6,672 nt of DNA, taken from the NCBI GenBank assembly GCA_027485075.1, contig JAIXRT010000025.1:1-6672 (forward strand), written 5' to 3'. The position numbers and the translations under genes are program-made. The stretch comes from Cytophagaceae bacterium (GTDB taxonomy: Bacteria; Bacteroidota; Bacteroidia; Cytophagales; Spirosomataceae). This document shows, piece by piece, positions 1 to 6,497 of the stretch (position 1 is its first letter; each line of letters opens with the position of its first letter). Below the pieces are notes generated by a model. It had not been told where the DNA came from. It worked only from the letters and a program-made list of their open reading frames with translations, and did no database searches.

Positions 1-95
1 AACATGGATAAACCTAAACCAAAACCCGTCAAAGGACCTGCAACAAATTTAATCGACGAAGCGGCCATGACCGCAAAATAGGCTCCCCACTGCAT
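1..95 (-). CDS. Unidentified membrane protein, N-terminal fragment (cut by window edge)
   Basis: The minus strand opens with an ATG at 95-93 that shares one base with the dsbD stop codon (TAATG), and it stays open for 31 codons to the window edge. The visible peptide begins MQWGAYFAVMAASSIKF and continues with a glycine-rich hydrophobic stretch (VAGPLTGFGLGLSM), which looks like the first membrane helix or helices of an integral membrane protein. From memory, Bacteroidota have small uncharacterised membrane proteins with a similar start (a KF..GPL.G..LGLS pattern), but I cannot name a family. The overlap implies translational coupling to dsbD and shared transcription. A second in-frame ATG at codon 10 is a possible alternative start. 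The function is unknown. Confidence 0.6.
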   Translation of the reverse strand, partial: MQWGAYFAVMAASSIKFVAGPLTGFGLGLSM

Positions 96-2017
96 TACTT
101 CGTAGCATTATAAACCGACACCCCTTGATCCAAAAAGGAAACAAAACGGGCAATATTGGCATCAAACGCTACCGGCTTCACCATCGGTGCGGCGTCATTT
201 CGCGGATCCAATAACACATAATGCGGTTGCGCATTTGAGTCAAATCGCTCAATCTGAAAATCAAGATTTTGATCACCTAAGGTCTTCTTCTCCTGACCAT
301 CTACCTTCGATGTGTACCACTGATCCGCTGGTAATTCAGTCTTATCATCACAATACAAAGCCACCACGACATACTTTTCTTGAAGGCGTTTTAACACTTG
401 TGGATCAGACCACACATTCTCCTCCATTTTCCGACAATTCACACAACCATGTCCAGTAAAATCGATAAACAAAGGCTTATTCACCTTCAATGCATAGGCC
501 TTAGCTTCCTCAAAATCAAAGAAACCTTGTAGGCCAAAAGGCAACGTGAGAAAATCTGCATACTTCTTTTGCCCTTGATCCGACGTTTTTACGGGTGCTG
601 ATACAACTGCTTCTGATCCTTTAAAGTCCTGTGAACTCAACGGTGGCAACCAGCCCGATAAGCCTTTTAATGGGGCACCGAACATCCCTGGAATCAAATA
701 GATCACAAAGGCTAATACAGCTGTGGCGAATAAGGTACGTGGCACCGACAAGTTTTTCGCCGGCCCATCATGTGGCAATGAAATTTTGCCAAATAAATAC
801 AAGGTCAAGGCTCCAAAAATCGCAATCCAAATCGCCAAGAAAATCTCCCGATCCAATAAATGCCAATGGTACACCTGATCAGCCACACTTAAAAACTTAA
901 ACGCCAATGCGATTTCTAAGAAACCCAACACCACTTTTACCTCATTCATCCAATTACCTGATTTAGGTAGCGATTTCATAAATCCTGGGAAGATGGCAAA
1001 CATCGTAAACGGAATCGCAAAAGCTAGGGAGAATCCCAACATCCCGATAATTGGCTTTAAGAAAACACCTTGTGAGGCTGCAATTAAAATTGATCCCGCT
1101 AGGGGGCCCGTACATGAAAATGACACCAAAACGAGCGTAAAGGCCATAAAAAACACGCCCATCAAACCGCCTTTATCCGATTTGGCATCGACTGAATTGA
1201 CCAAACCTGATGGCAATACAATCTCAAATGCTCCCAAAAAGGAAATTCCAAAGAAGATAAATATGACAAAAAAGAGCAAATTCGGAATCCAGTGCGTACT
1301 CAAAAAGTTCGCAAAACTAGCCCCCGCAAAGAAGGCGAGTATTGTCCCAAAAAACACATAAATCAAAACGATGAATAATCCATAGAGGAAAGCAAGACGC
1401 TTTCCACCTTGTTTCTTAGTGAAGAAACTCACGGTCATCGGGATTAATGGATAGACACATGGCGTCAGCAACGCAAGCAATCCAGCGCCCAATGCCACAA
1501 AAAAGAACTCAATCAATCCACCTCCAGCTACATCAGAGGCTTTTTTTTTTGAGTCCTCCGAAGCCGAAATCTTAAAATTTCCCTTGATAGGCACACACAA
1601 GCCACTCTCATTCGAGCAGGTTTGCGAATCATAGCCCCCATCAATCACCCAATTTTCCGACGTGATTTTAACTTTTTGACGAAACTCCCCCAGCTCAGTG
1701 AAATACGTATACGTCCCTCCCCAAATTTCTTTATCTTCTTTACTATGTGGATTTATTGCTTTCAAAGGCCCGATAGCCTCTACACCTAACCCTGGCTTTA
1801 ACGTAACCGTCGTCACAACTGGACCTAAATCCTTATCAAAATCAGACGAATACAAATACCAACCTTTATCAATAGTTACCTTGAAAATTAACTCTGCCTC
1901 CTGCCCTACCGTAGGCTGAGCTGGAGATAAAGTCCATGACCATTTCGCTGGTGTGATTTTTTGACCCAAAAGCTGAACCGAAAAGAATAGGAACAGCGCT
2001 AGAAATTTTAATTTCAT
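95..2017 (-). CDS. dsbD: Thiol:disulfide interchange protein DsbD (640 aa, three-domain form)
   Basis: DsbD passes electrons from cytoplasmic thioredoxin across the inner membrane to periplasmic thiol proteins, such as disulfide isomerases and cytochrome c maturation factors. Numbered from the ATG at 2017, a signal peptide (about 1-19, MKLKFLALFLFF...) is followed by a periplasmic DsbD-alpha immunoglobulin-like domain (about 25-150) with the pair C134/C141. A CcdA-like block of about eight membrane helices (about 169-446) carries C187 (TPCVYPLIP) and C302 (SCTGPLAG). A C-terminal thioredoxin-like domain (about 490-640) has the CVNC motif at 525-528. All six catalytic cysteines of full-length DsbD are present. 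The thioredoxin domain has a long insertion (about 556-590) and an additional cysteine, C556. An upstream in-frame TTG at 2041 would extend the protein by 8 residues, but it lies within the predicted -7 promoter box, and the ATG starts directly at a good signal peptide. A run of ten A residues (plus-strand T at 1541-1550) lies in the linker after the first domain. Confidence 0.95.
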   Translation of the reverse strand: MKLKFLALFLFFSVQLLGQKITPAKWSWTLSPAQPTVGQEAELIFKVTIDKGWYLYSSDFDKDLGPVVTTVTLKPGLGVEAIGPLKAINPHSKEDKEIWGGTYTYFTELGEFRQKVKITSENWVIDGGYDSQTCSNESGLCVPIKGNFKISASEDSKKKASDVAGGGLIEFFFVALGAGLLALLTPCVYPLIPMTVSFFTKKQGGKRLAFLYGLFIVLIYVFFGTILAFFAGASFANFLSTHWIPNLLFFVIFIFFGISFLGAFEIVLPSGLVNSVDAKSDKGGLMGVFFMAFTLVLVSFSCTGPLAGSILIAASQGVFLKPIIGMLGFSLAFAIPFTMFAIFPGFMKSLPKSGNWMNEVKVVLGFLEIALAFKFLSVADQVYHWHLLDREIFLAIWIAIFGALTLYLFGKISLPHDGPAKNLSVPRTLFATAVLAFVIYLIPGMFGAPLKGLSGWLPPLSSQDFKGSEAVVSAPVKTSDQGQKKYADFLTLPFGLQGFFDFEEAKAYALKVNKPLFIDFTGHGCVNCRKMEENVWSDPQVLKRLQEKYVVVALYCDDKTELPADQWYTSKVDGQEKKTLGDQNLDFQIERFDSNAQPHYVLLDPRNDAAPMVKPVAFDANIARFVSFLDQGVSVYNATK

Positions 2018-2038
2018 TTGTTGAAAAATTAATGCCTG

Positions 2039-2068
2039 CAAAATTACGCTTTTTTGCCGGGATACAAA
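2039..2068 (-). promoter_or_regulatory. Predicted Bacteroidota-type promoter for dsbD
   Basis: On the minus strand, TTTG (2068-2065) is followed by 18 bases and then TAATTTTG (2046-2039). This is an exact match to the TAnnTTTG -7 element and the TTTG -33 element described for the Bacteroidota primary sigma factor. Transcription would start near 2032, leaving a short A/T-rich leader of about 15 bases before the ATG at 2017, with no Shine-Dalgarno sequence. The position argues against the in-frame TTG at 2041 as the dsbD start. This is a motif match only. Confidence 0.6.
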
Positions 2069-2102
2069 CGTGATATTTATCCAGATAGTTAGCCCGCTTT
2101 CG

Positions 2103-2134
2103 TTTTTCTATTCAGATAAAAAAACGTAATTTTA
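2103..2134 (+). promoter_or_regulatory. Candidate promoter for the glyA-tatC-uup-VF530 operon
   Basis: TTTTTC (2103-2108), 18 bases, then TAATTTTA (2127-2134) form a degenerate version of the Bacteroidota promoter, with one mismatch in each box (C for G and A for G at the last positions). The geometry is the same as in the opposing dsbD promoter, and both carry the core CGTAATTTT. A start near 2141 would give a leader of about 30 bases before glyA at 2172. It is the best candidate in the divergent 154-base region, but it is weaker than the dsbD promoter. Confidence 0.4.
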
Positions 2135-2171
2135 CGCCCTTAAAATACGTAATCAAGAACTTCGTTTATTC

Positions 2172-3464
2172 ATGGCTGCTAGCACATTTCCAACCCAAAG
2201 AGACACCGAAATTTTTAAACTGATTGATCAAGAGGCTCACCGACAAGAGTTTGGTATTGAGTTAATTGCATCTGAAAACTTTACATCTCCACAGGTGATG
2301 GAAGCACAAGGAAGTGTTTTGACCAATAAATATGCTGAAGGACTCCCAGGTAAGCGTTATTATGGAGGTTGCGAAGTAGTCGATGAGGTCGAAACATTAG
2401 CCATTGAGCGTGCGAAAAAATTGTTCGGAGCGACCTGGGCAAACGTGCAACCGCATTCAGGAGCTCAAGCTAATGCAGCTGTTTTTCTTTCGTTTTTAAA
2501 TCCAGGTGATAAAATTTTAGGGTTTGACTTATCGCATGGTGGTCACCTATCTCACGGTTCGCCAGTTAATTTCTCAGGAAAATACTTCCAAGCTTTTTTC
2601 TACGGTGTAGAAAAAGAAACAGGGTTGATCGACTGGGATAAAGTAGAAGCTACCGCATTAAAAGAAAAACCAAGATTGATTATTTGTGGTGCGTCTGCCT
2701 ATTCACGCGATTGGGATTATGCCCGTTTACGTGCCATTGCTGATAAAATTGGAGCAATACTTTTGGCAGATATTTCACACCCGTCGGCATTAATCGCCAA
2801 AGGTCTATTGAATAACCCAGTTCAACATTGCCACATCATCACAACCACTACCCACAAAACATTACGTGGACCTCGCGGTGGTTTGATCATGATGGGGAAC
2901 GATTTTGAGAATCCATTTGGATTCAAAACATTAAAAGGTGAATTGAAATTAATGTCGGCATGCCTAGACGGCGCCGTGTTCCCAGGAACGCAAGGTGGTC
3001 CATTAGAGCACGTGATTGCTGCGAAAGCAATCGCTTTTGGCGAGGCATTAACACCTACATTCGAAACATATGCGAAGCAAGTTCAGTCAAACGCGCAAGC
3101 AATGGCGAAGGCTTTCTTAGCAAAAGGATATGATATTATTTCAGGAGGCACTGATAATCATTTGATGCTCATCGACTTACGTCCTAAAGGACTAAGTGGT
3201 AAGTTGGCAGAAAATACCTTAATTCAAGCTGATATTACGATTAACAAAAACATGGTGCCATTCGATGACAAATCTCCGTTTGTTACTTCGGGTATGCGTG
3301 TAGGAACTGCGGCGATGACGACGCGTGGTTTAAAAGAAGCTGACATGTCTCAAATTGTCGAGATGGTCGACAAAGCTTTGATGAACCACGATAACGAAGC
3401 GGCATTAAAAACGATTAAAGGAGAAGTAAACGAATGGGTAAAGCAATTCCCATTATATCTATAA
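2172..3464 (+). CDS. glyA: Serine hydroxymethyltransferase (430 aa)
   Basis: This PLP enzyme converts serine and tetrahydrofolate to glycine and 5,10-methylene-tetrahydrofolate in the cytoplasm, feeding purine, thymidylate and methionine synthesis. The protein is full length for the family. Visible signatures are IASENF (32-37), the [16 protein letters not shown] stretch (51-66), QPHSGAQAN (93-101), and [16 protein letters not shown] (121-136). The PLP-binding [14 protein letters not shown] segment (224-237) carries the Schiff-base lysine K229. Also present are D200 and H203, which contact or stack on the cofactor, and R376 in SGMRVGT, expected to bind the substrate carboxylate. Numbering through K229 coincides with the E. 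coli enzyme. Residues 205-206 read Ser-Ala where the family normally has Ala-Gly. The ATG at 2172 has no Shine-Dalgarno sequence, as is usual for this phylum. The gene ends in tandem TAA TAA stops and is followed 9 bases later by tatC, so it is probably the first gene of an operon. Confidence 0.97.
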   Translation: MAASTFPTQRDTEIFKLIDQEAHRQEFGIELIASENFTSPQVMEAQGSVLTNKYAEGLPGKRYYGGCEVVDEVETLAIERAKKLFGATWANVQPHSGAQANAAVFLSFLNPGDKILGFDLSHGGHLSHGSPVNFSGKYFQAFFYGVEKETGLIDWDKVEATALKEKPRLIICGASAYSRDWDYARLRAIADKIGAILLADISHPSALIAKGLLNNPVQHCHIITTTTHKTLRGPRGGLIMMGNDFENPFGFKTLKGELKLMSACLDGAVFPGTQGGPLEHVIAAKAIAFGEALTPTFETYAKQVQSNAQAMAKAFLAKGYDIISGGTDNHLMLIDLRPKGLSGKLAENTLIQADITINKNMVPFDDKSPFVTSGMRVGTAAMTTRGLKEADMSQIVEMVDKALMNHDNEAALKTIKGEVNEWVKQFPLYL

Positions 3465-3473
3465 TAACTTAAA

Positions 3474-4337
3474 ATGGCGTTAGATCAAGATTGGGACGAT
3501 GAAGTAGATGAGGATAAGGACGGGACCGAAATGTCCTTTCTGGATCACCTAGAGGAGTTGCGCTGGCACATTATTCGTTCCATTGCATCGATTTTGATTT
3601 TTACTATTGCTGCCTGGATATTCCGAAATGAAATTTTCGGAATTATCATCATGGGGCCTACCAAAGTTGATTTTTGGACAAATCAGGTACTTTGCCGCTT
3701 AGCCGAAATCTCGGGTTGGACGAGTCTGTGTATGCAACAGGCCGACTTCATTTTGCAATCCCGCGAGGTTTCGGGGCAGTTTATGATGGCCTTAACACAA
3801 TCCATTATTGTGGGTTTAATGTTCGCGTTCCCATATGCCTTTTATGAAGTGTGGCGATTCATTCGTCCAGGTCTTAAATCCAAAGAAATGAAGGCGGCAC
3901 GCGGGGCAGTTTTCTGGGTGTCTTTGTTATTTTTTGTCGGTGTATCTTTTGGGTATTTTATCGTGGCCCCGATGGCCATCAATTTCCTAGCTAATTTCAA
4001 GCTAGACCCTTCCATCCAAAATCAATTTGACATTAACGACTACATCTCGTTATTGTCGATGTTAACCCTAGCCTGCGGATTGACATTTCAGTTGCCCATG
4101 ATTGCATTCGTTTTATCGCAAGTAGGAATTTTAACCCCATCCTTCATGCGCGAATACCGCAAGCATGCGTTAATCGTCATCTTGTTAGTGGCAGCGATTA
4201 TCACGCCATCCCCAGATGTGATTTCCCAATTGCTGGTCGCTTTTCCGTTATTCGGATTATATGAGATCAGCATCATCGTTTCGGGCCGAGTTTTGCGCAG
4301 AAAAATGCGTGAAGAAGCCGCAGAAGCAAACGACTAA
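3474..4337 (+). CDS. tatC: Sec-independent (twin-arginine) translocase subunit TatC (287 aa)
   Basis: TatC is the inner-membrane core of the Tat system. It recognises twin-arginine signal peptides and, with TatA/TatB, exports folded proteins. The cytoplasmic N-terminal motif FLDHLEELRWHII (22-34) corresponds to the family's HLxELR signature, with E28 and R30 at the positions of E. coli E15 and R17. About six membrane helices are visible: roughly 34-52, 104-125, 144-168, 190-215, 230-246 and 250-269. The first periplasmic loop (about 60-100) is long. The YEVWRFIRPGLKSKE segment (124-138) places E138 at the E. coli E103 position. In the fourth helix, FQLP (205-208) has Gln206 where E. coli has Glu170. 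The first 19 residues contain 10 acidic residues, and an alternative start at Met20 (3531) would remove them. I keep the upstream ATG because it sits 9 bases after glyA. No tatA or tatB lies in the window. Confidence 0.95.
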   Translation: MALDQDWDDEVDEDKDGTEMSFLDHLEELRWHIIRSIASILIFTIAAWIFRNEIFGIIIMGPTKVDFWTNQVLCRLAEISGWTSLCMQQADFILQSREVSGQFMMALTQSIIVGLMFAFPYAFYEVWRFIRPGLKSKEMKAARGAVFWVSLLFFVGVSFGYFIVAPMAINFLANFKLDPSIQNQFDINDYISLLSMLTLACGLTFQLPMIAFVLSQVGILTPSFMREYRKHALIVILLVAAIITPSPDVISQLLVAFPLFGLYEISIIVSGRVLRRKMREEAAEAND

Positions 4338-4343
4338 TACCTT

Positions 4344-6203
4344 ATGAATTATCTATCGGCGGAGAACATTTCGCGAAATCTTGGCGAACGCTGGGTATTT
4401 AAAAACCTGTTTTTCGGCTTGCAGAAAGGCGAAAAAGTAGCGCTCATCGGAAAAAATGGAACGGGTAAAACGACCTTGATGGAATCCATCATGGGTATGC
4501 AATCCCCGGATGAAGGCAAGATTACCATCCGTAAAGGTATTCGGGTAGGCTACCTACCTCAAAATCCGATATTTGAAGAAAATGAACGCGTGTTGAATTA
4601 TCTGTTTTCAGATGATTTACCCAGTGCTGTGGCGATTAAAGCCTACGAAAAAGCCATGCTATCCGGTGATCCACAGGAGCTTGAAGATTCATTTGCCTTA
4701 ATGGAGGCACACAATGCCTGGGATTACGAGGCAAGAGCCAAACAAATCATTACGCGTTTAGGGATTCCGGATGGGGACCAACAAGTTTCCACGCTCTCAG
4801 GAGGCCAAAAGAAACGACTTTCTTTGGCTAAGTTGTTGATCGAAAGTCCGGATATTATGATTTTGGATGAGCCAACTAACCACTTGGACATTGAAACCAT
4901 TGAATGGTTAGAGGGTATTTTATCCGGTCCAAACGTAACGGTTCTAGTTGTCTCCCACGATCGTTATTTCCTAGATAAGGTTTGTAATAAAATGATGGAA
5001 TTGGCCCTCGGATCAATCTATACCTATGAGGGAAATTACGGGTATTTCTTAGAGAAAAAAGCGGAGCGGGAAGCATCCGAAGCGAGTACCGTTGCGAAAG
5101 CGAAAAACCTATACCGCAAGGAATTAGAATGGATGCGTCGCCAACCGAAAGCGCGTGGGACCAAATCACAATCTCGCATCGATGCCTTCTCCGAAACAGA
5201 GGAAATGGCCCATCGGAAAGTGGATGACAGTAAGCTGGAATTGAATATTCAAATGTCACGCTTAGGTAATAAAATCATTGAAATCAACCACCTTAAAAAG
5301 GCTTGGGGCGAGAAGAAAATCGTCAATGATTTCACCTATACGTTTAAGAAAAAAGACCGCATTGGTATCGTTGGCAAAAACGGAGCTGGCAAAACGACCT
5401 TCTTGCAATTATTGACTGGATTAGAACAACCTGATTCGGGAACGATTGATCCAGGGGAAACTTTGGTGATCGGGTATTACACCCAATTGCCCTTTGAATT
5501 CAAACCGGAACAACGCGTCATCGATACGATTACGGAAATTGCCGAGGTGATTCCCTATGGTAAGAACGAGTCTTTATCTCCGAGCCAATTTTTGAGTAAG
5601 TTCTTGTTTCCTACGGCTCAGCAATACACACCGGTTTCTAAATTGTCCGGTGGCGAAAAGAAGCGTTTGCAGTTGATGCAAGTCTTGGTTAAGAATCCGA
5701 ATTTCTTGATTTTGGATGAGCCCACAAACGATTTGGATTTAGACACACTTCAGTTACTAGAAGACTTTTTAAGTGAGTTTCAAGGTTGTTTACTTTTGGT
5801 TTCTCATGATCGTTATTTCATGGATAATTTGGTGGACCAATTGATTCTTGTGGAAGGCGAAGGAGAAGTCAACTTCTTTAATGGCAATTATACGGATTAC
5901 CGGATTGCGTTAGAAAATAAGGAAAAGGAACCAGCTCCTGCTCCTAAAGCCGTAGTTATCGAAAAAGAGGTACTCCCGGTTCAAAAAGGTGCCAAATTGA
6001 GTTTTAAAGAGCAAAAAGAGTTTGAGGATCTGGAAAAAGAGATGGCTAAATTAGAATCTGAAAAAGATGCCTTGATTGAAAAGTTAAACAGTGGCTCAGA
6101 TGATTTCCAATTGTTGGCTGATTGGGCAAAGGAAATAGAAGTCATTAAAAATACCCTAGAAGAAAAAGAATTACGCTGGTTAGAACTATCTGAAAGAGTT
6201 TAA
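4344..6203 (+). CDS. uup: ABC-F family ATPase, Uup-like (619 aa)
   Basis: This is a soluble tandem ABC ATPase without membrane segments. Domain 1 has Walker A GKNGTGKT (36-43), Q-loop Q73, signature LSGGQ (151-155), Walker B ILDEPTNHLD with E176, and switch H205. The inter-domain linker (about 237-305) contains the LYRKELEWMRRQPKARGTKS stretch typical of ABC-F proteins. Domain 2 has Walker A GKNGAGKT (344-351), Q381, LSGGE (434-438), ILDEPTNDLD with E459, and H488, so both sites look active. A Pro/Ala linker (529-550) leads to a C-terminal coiled coil (about 552-617) starting KLSFKEQKEFEDLE, the ABC_tran_CTD type found in Uup. In E. coli, Uup binds DNA through this domain, affects precise transposon excision and branched-DNA processing, and also contacts ribosomes. 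The linker does not look like the extended arm of antibiotic-resistance ABC-F proteins. It starts 6 bases after tatC and ends 3 bases before the next gene. The subfamily is assigned mainly on the C-terminal domain; the exact role here is inference. Confidence 0.9.
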   Translation: MNYLSAENISRNLGERWVFKNLFFGLQKGEKVALIGKNGTGKTTLMESIMGMQSPDEGKITIRKGIRVGYLPQNPIFEENERVLNYLFSDDLPSAVAIKAYEKAMLSGDPQELEDSFALMEAHNAWDYEARAKQIITRLGIPDGDQQVSTLSGGQKKRLSLAKLLIESPDIMILDEPTNHLDIETIEWLEGILSGPNVTVLVVSHDRYFLDKVCNKMMELALGSIYTYEGNYGYFLEKKAEREASEASTVAKAKNLYRKELEWMRRQPKARGTKSQSRIDAFSETEEMAHRKVDDSKLELNIQMSRLGNKIIEINHLKKAWGEKKIVNDFTYTFKKKDRIGIVGKNGAGKTTFLQLLTGLEQPDSGTIDPGETLVIGYYTQLPFEFKPEQRVIDTITEIAEVIPYGKNESLSPSQFLSKFLFPTAQQYTPVSKLSGGEKKRLQLMQVLVKNPNFLILDEPTNDLDLDTLQLLEDFLSEFQGCLLLVSHDRYFMDNLVDQLILVEGEGEVNFFNGNYTDYRIALENKEKEPAPAPKAVVIEKEVLPVQKGAKLSFKEQKEFEDLEKEMAKLESEKDALIEKLNSGSDDFQLLADWAKEIEVIKNTLEEKELRWLELSERV

Positions 6204-6206
6204 ACG

Positions 6207-6428
6207 ATGGATCCATTAGAAGGTAAAACGCTGAAATTCATACTGGAATATTTAATTGACAAATACGGCTGGGAAGGGCTTGCGAGCCGCATTCGCATCA
6301 ACTGTTTTTCGCATGAACCCAGCGTCAATTCCAGTTTGACATTTTTACGCAAAACGGATTGGGCGCGAAAAAAAGTAAAGAACTTATACATCAAGGCCAT
6401 CCGCATGGATGAGCATCCTCCGAAATAA
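6207..6428 (+). CDS. VF530-family small putative DNA-binding protein (73 aa)
   Basis: The protein matches the VF530 (DUF2132) family over nearly its whole length. The pattern runs DPLEGKTLKFILEYLIDKYG, then a W-E-x-L tail, R-I-x-I-N-C-F (29-34 region), P-S-V-N-S-S-L-x-F-L-R-K-T (about 39-51) and W-A-R-K-K-V-x-x-L-Y. The family is a compact four-helix fold, reported to resemble the DNA-binding C-terminal domain of RecA; its cellular role is not established. The protein is basic in its second half, as expected for a nucleic-acid binder, and has a short extra tail (about 65-73, ending EHPPK). It starts 3 bases after the Uup-like gene and is the last gene before a strong terminator, so it is co-transcribed with its neighbours. 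Family identity is well supported; DNA binding here is inferred from the family. Confidence 0.85.
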   Translation: MDPLEGKTLKFILEYLIDKYGWEGLASRIRINCFSHEPSVNSSLTFLRKTDWARKKVKNLYIKAIRMDEHPPK

Positions 6429-6429
6429 A

Positions 6430-6460
6430 AAGAGGCCCCATTTGGGGCCTCTTGCTTTTT
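6430..6460. terminator. Strong, probably bidirectional intrinsic terminator
   Basis: A perfect 10-base-pair stem (AAGAGGCCCC at 6430-6439 with GGGGCCTCTT at 6444-6453) with a 4-base loop ATTT is followed by TTGCTTTTT to 6460. On the other side the stem is flanked by an A-rich run (from 6423), which reads as TTTTTATTT on the minus strand. The hairpin begins 2 bases after the VF530 stop codon and lies between convergent genes, so it can end both the glyA operon and transcripts arriving from the minus-strand gene on the right. Confidence 0.9.
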
Positions 6461-6497
6461 ACATCAAATCTCTAGGCTAAAAGCCCAAGGATATTAA

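Noticed and set aside
4..81. A plus-strand open frame at the left edge that could be read as the end of a Lys/Pro-rich protein (ending EAAMTAK and TAG).
   Set aside because: It lies opposite the minus-strand membrane protein start, which has a hydrophobic pattern and a TAATG junction with dsbD. The plus-strand reading is low-complexity and has no supporting context.
187..1919. Several plus-strand open frames (about 70-120 codons) opposite dsbD.
   Set aside because: They are antisense shadows of a clearly coding gene, with compositions (His/Pro/Ser-rich or Lys-rich) unlike real proteins and no recognisable motifs.
2018..2041. In-frame TTG at 2041 as the dsbD start (648 aa).
   Set aside because: It adds 8 residues in front of a clean signal peptide and overlaps the predicted -7 promoter box; the ATG at 2017 fits better.
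4876..5259. A 127-codon minus-strand open frame inside the ABC-F gene, and shorter ones inside tatC (4088-4276) and VF530 (6200-6406).
   Set aside because: Each overlaps a well-supported gene on the other strand and has no domain signature or initiation context.
2172..6428. The possibility that the mixed glyA-tatC-uup-VF530 operon is a defence or other novel system.
   Set aside because: All four belong to known families: the first three are widespread chromosomal genes and VF530 is a small conserved one. No effector, toxin, mobile-element border or composition shift is visible.
6475..6485. Small hairpin GGCT-AAA-AGCC between the terminator and the right-edge gene.
   Set aside because: The stem is only 4 base pairs with no T-tract on either side, so it is too weak to call as a second terminator.
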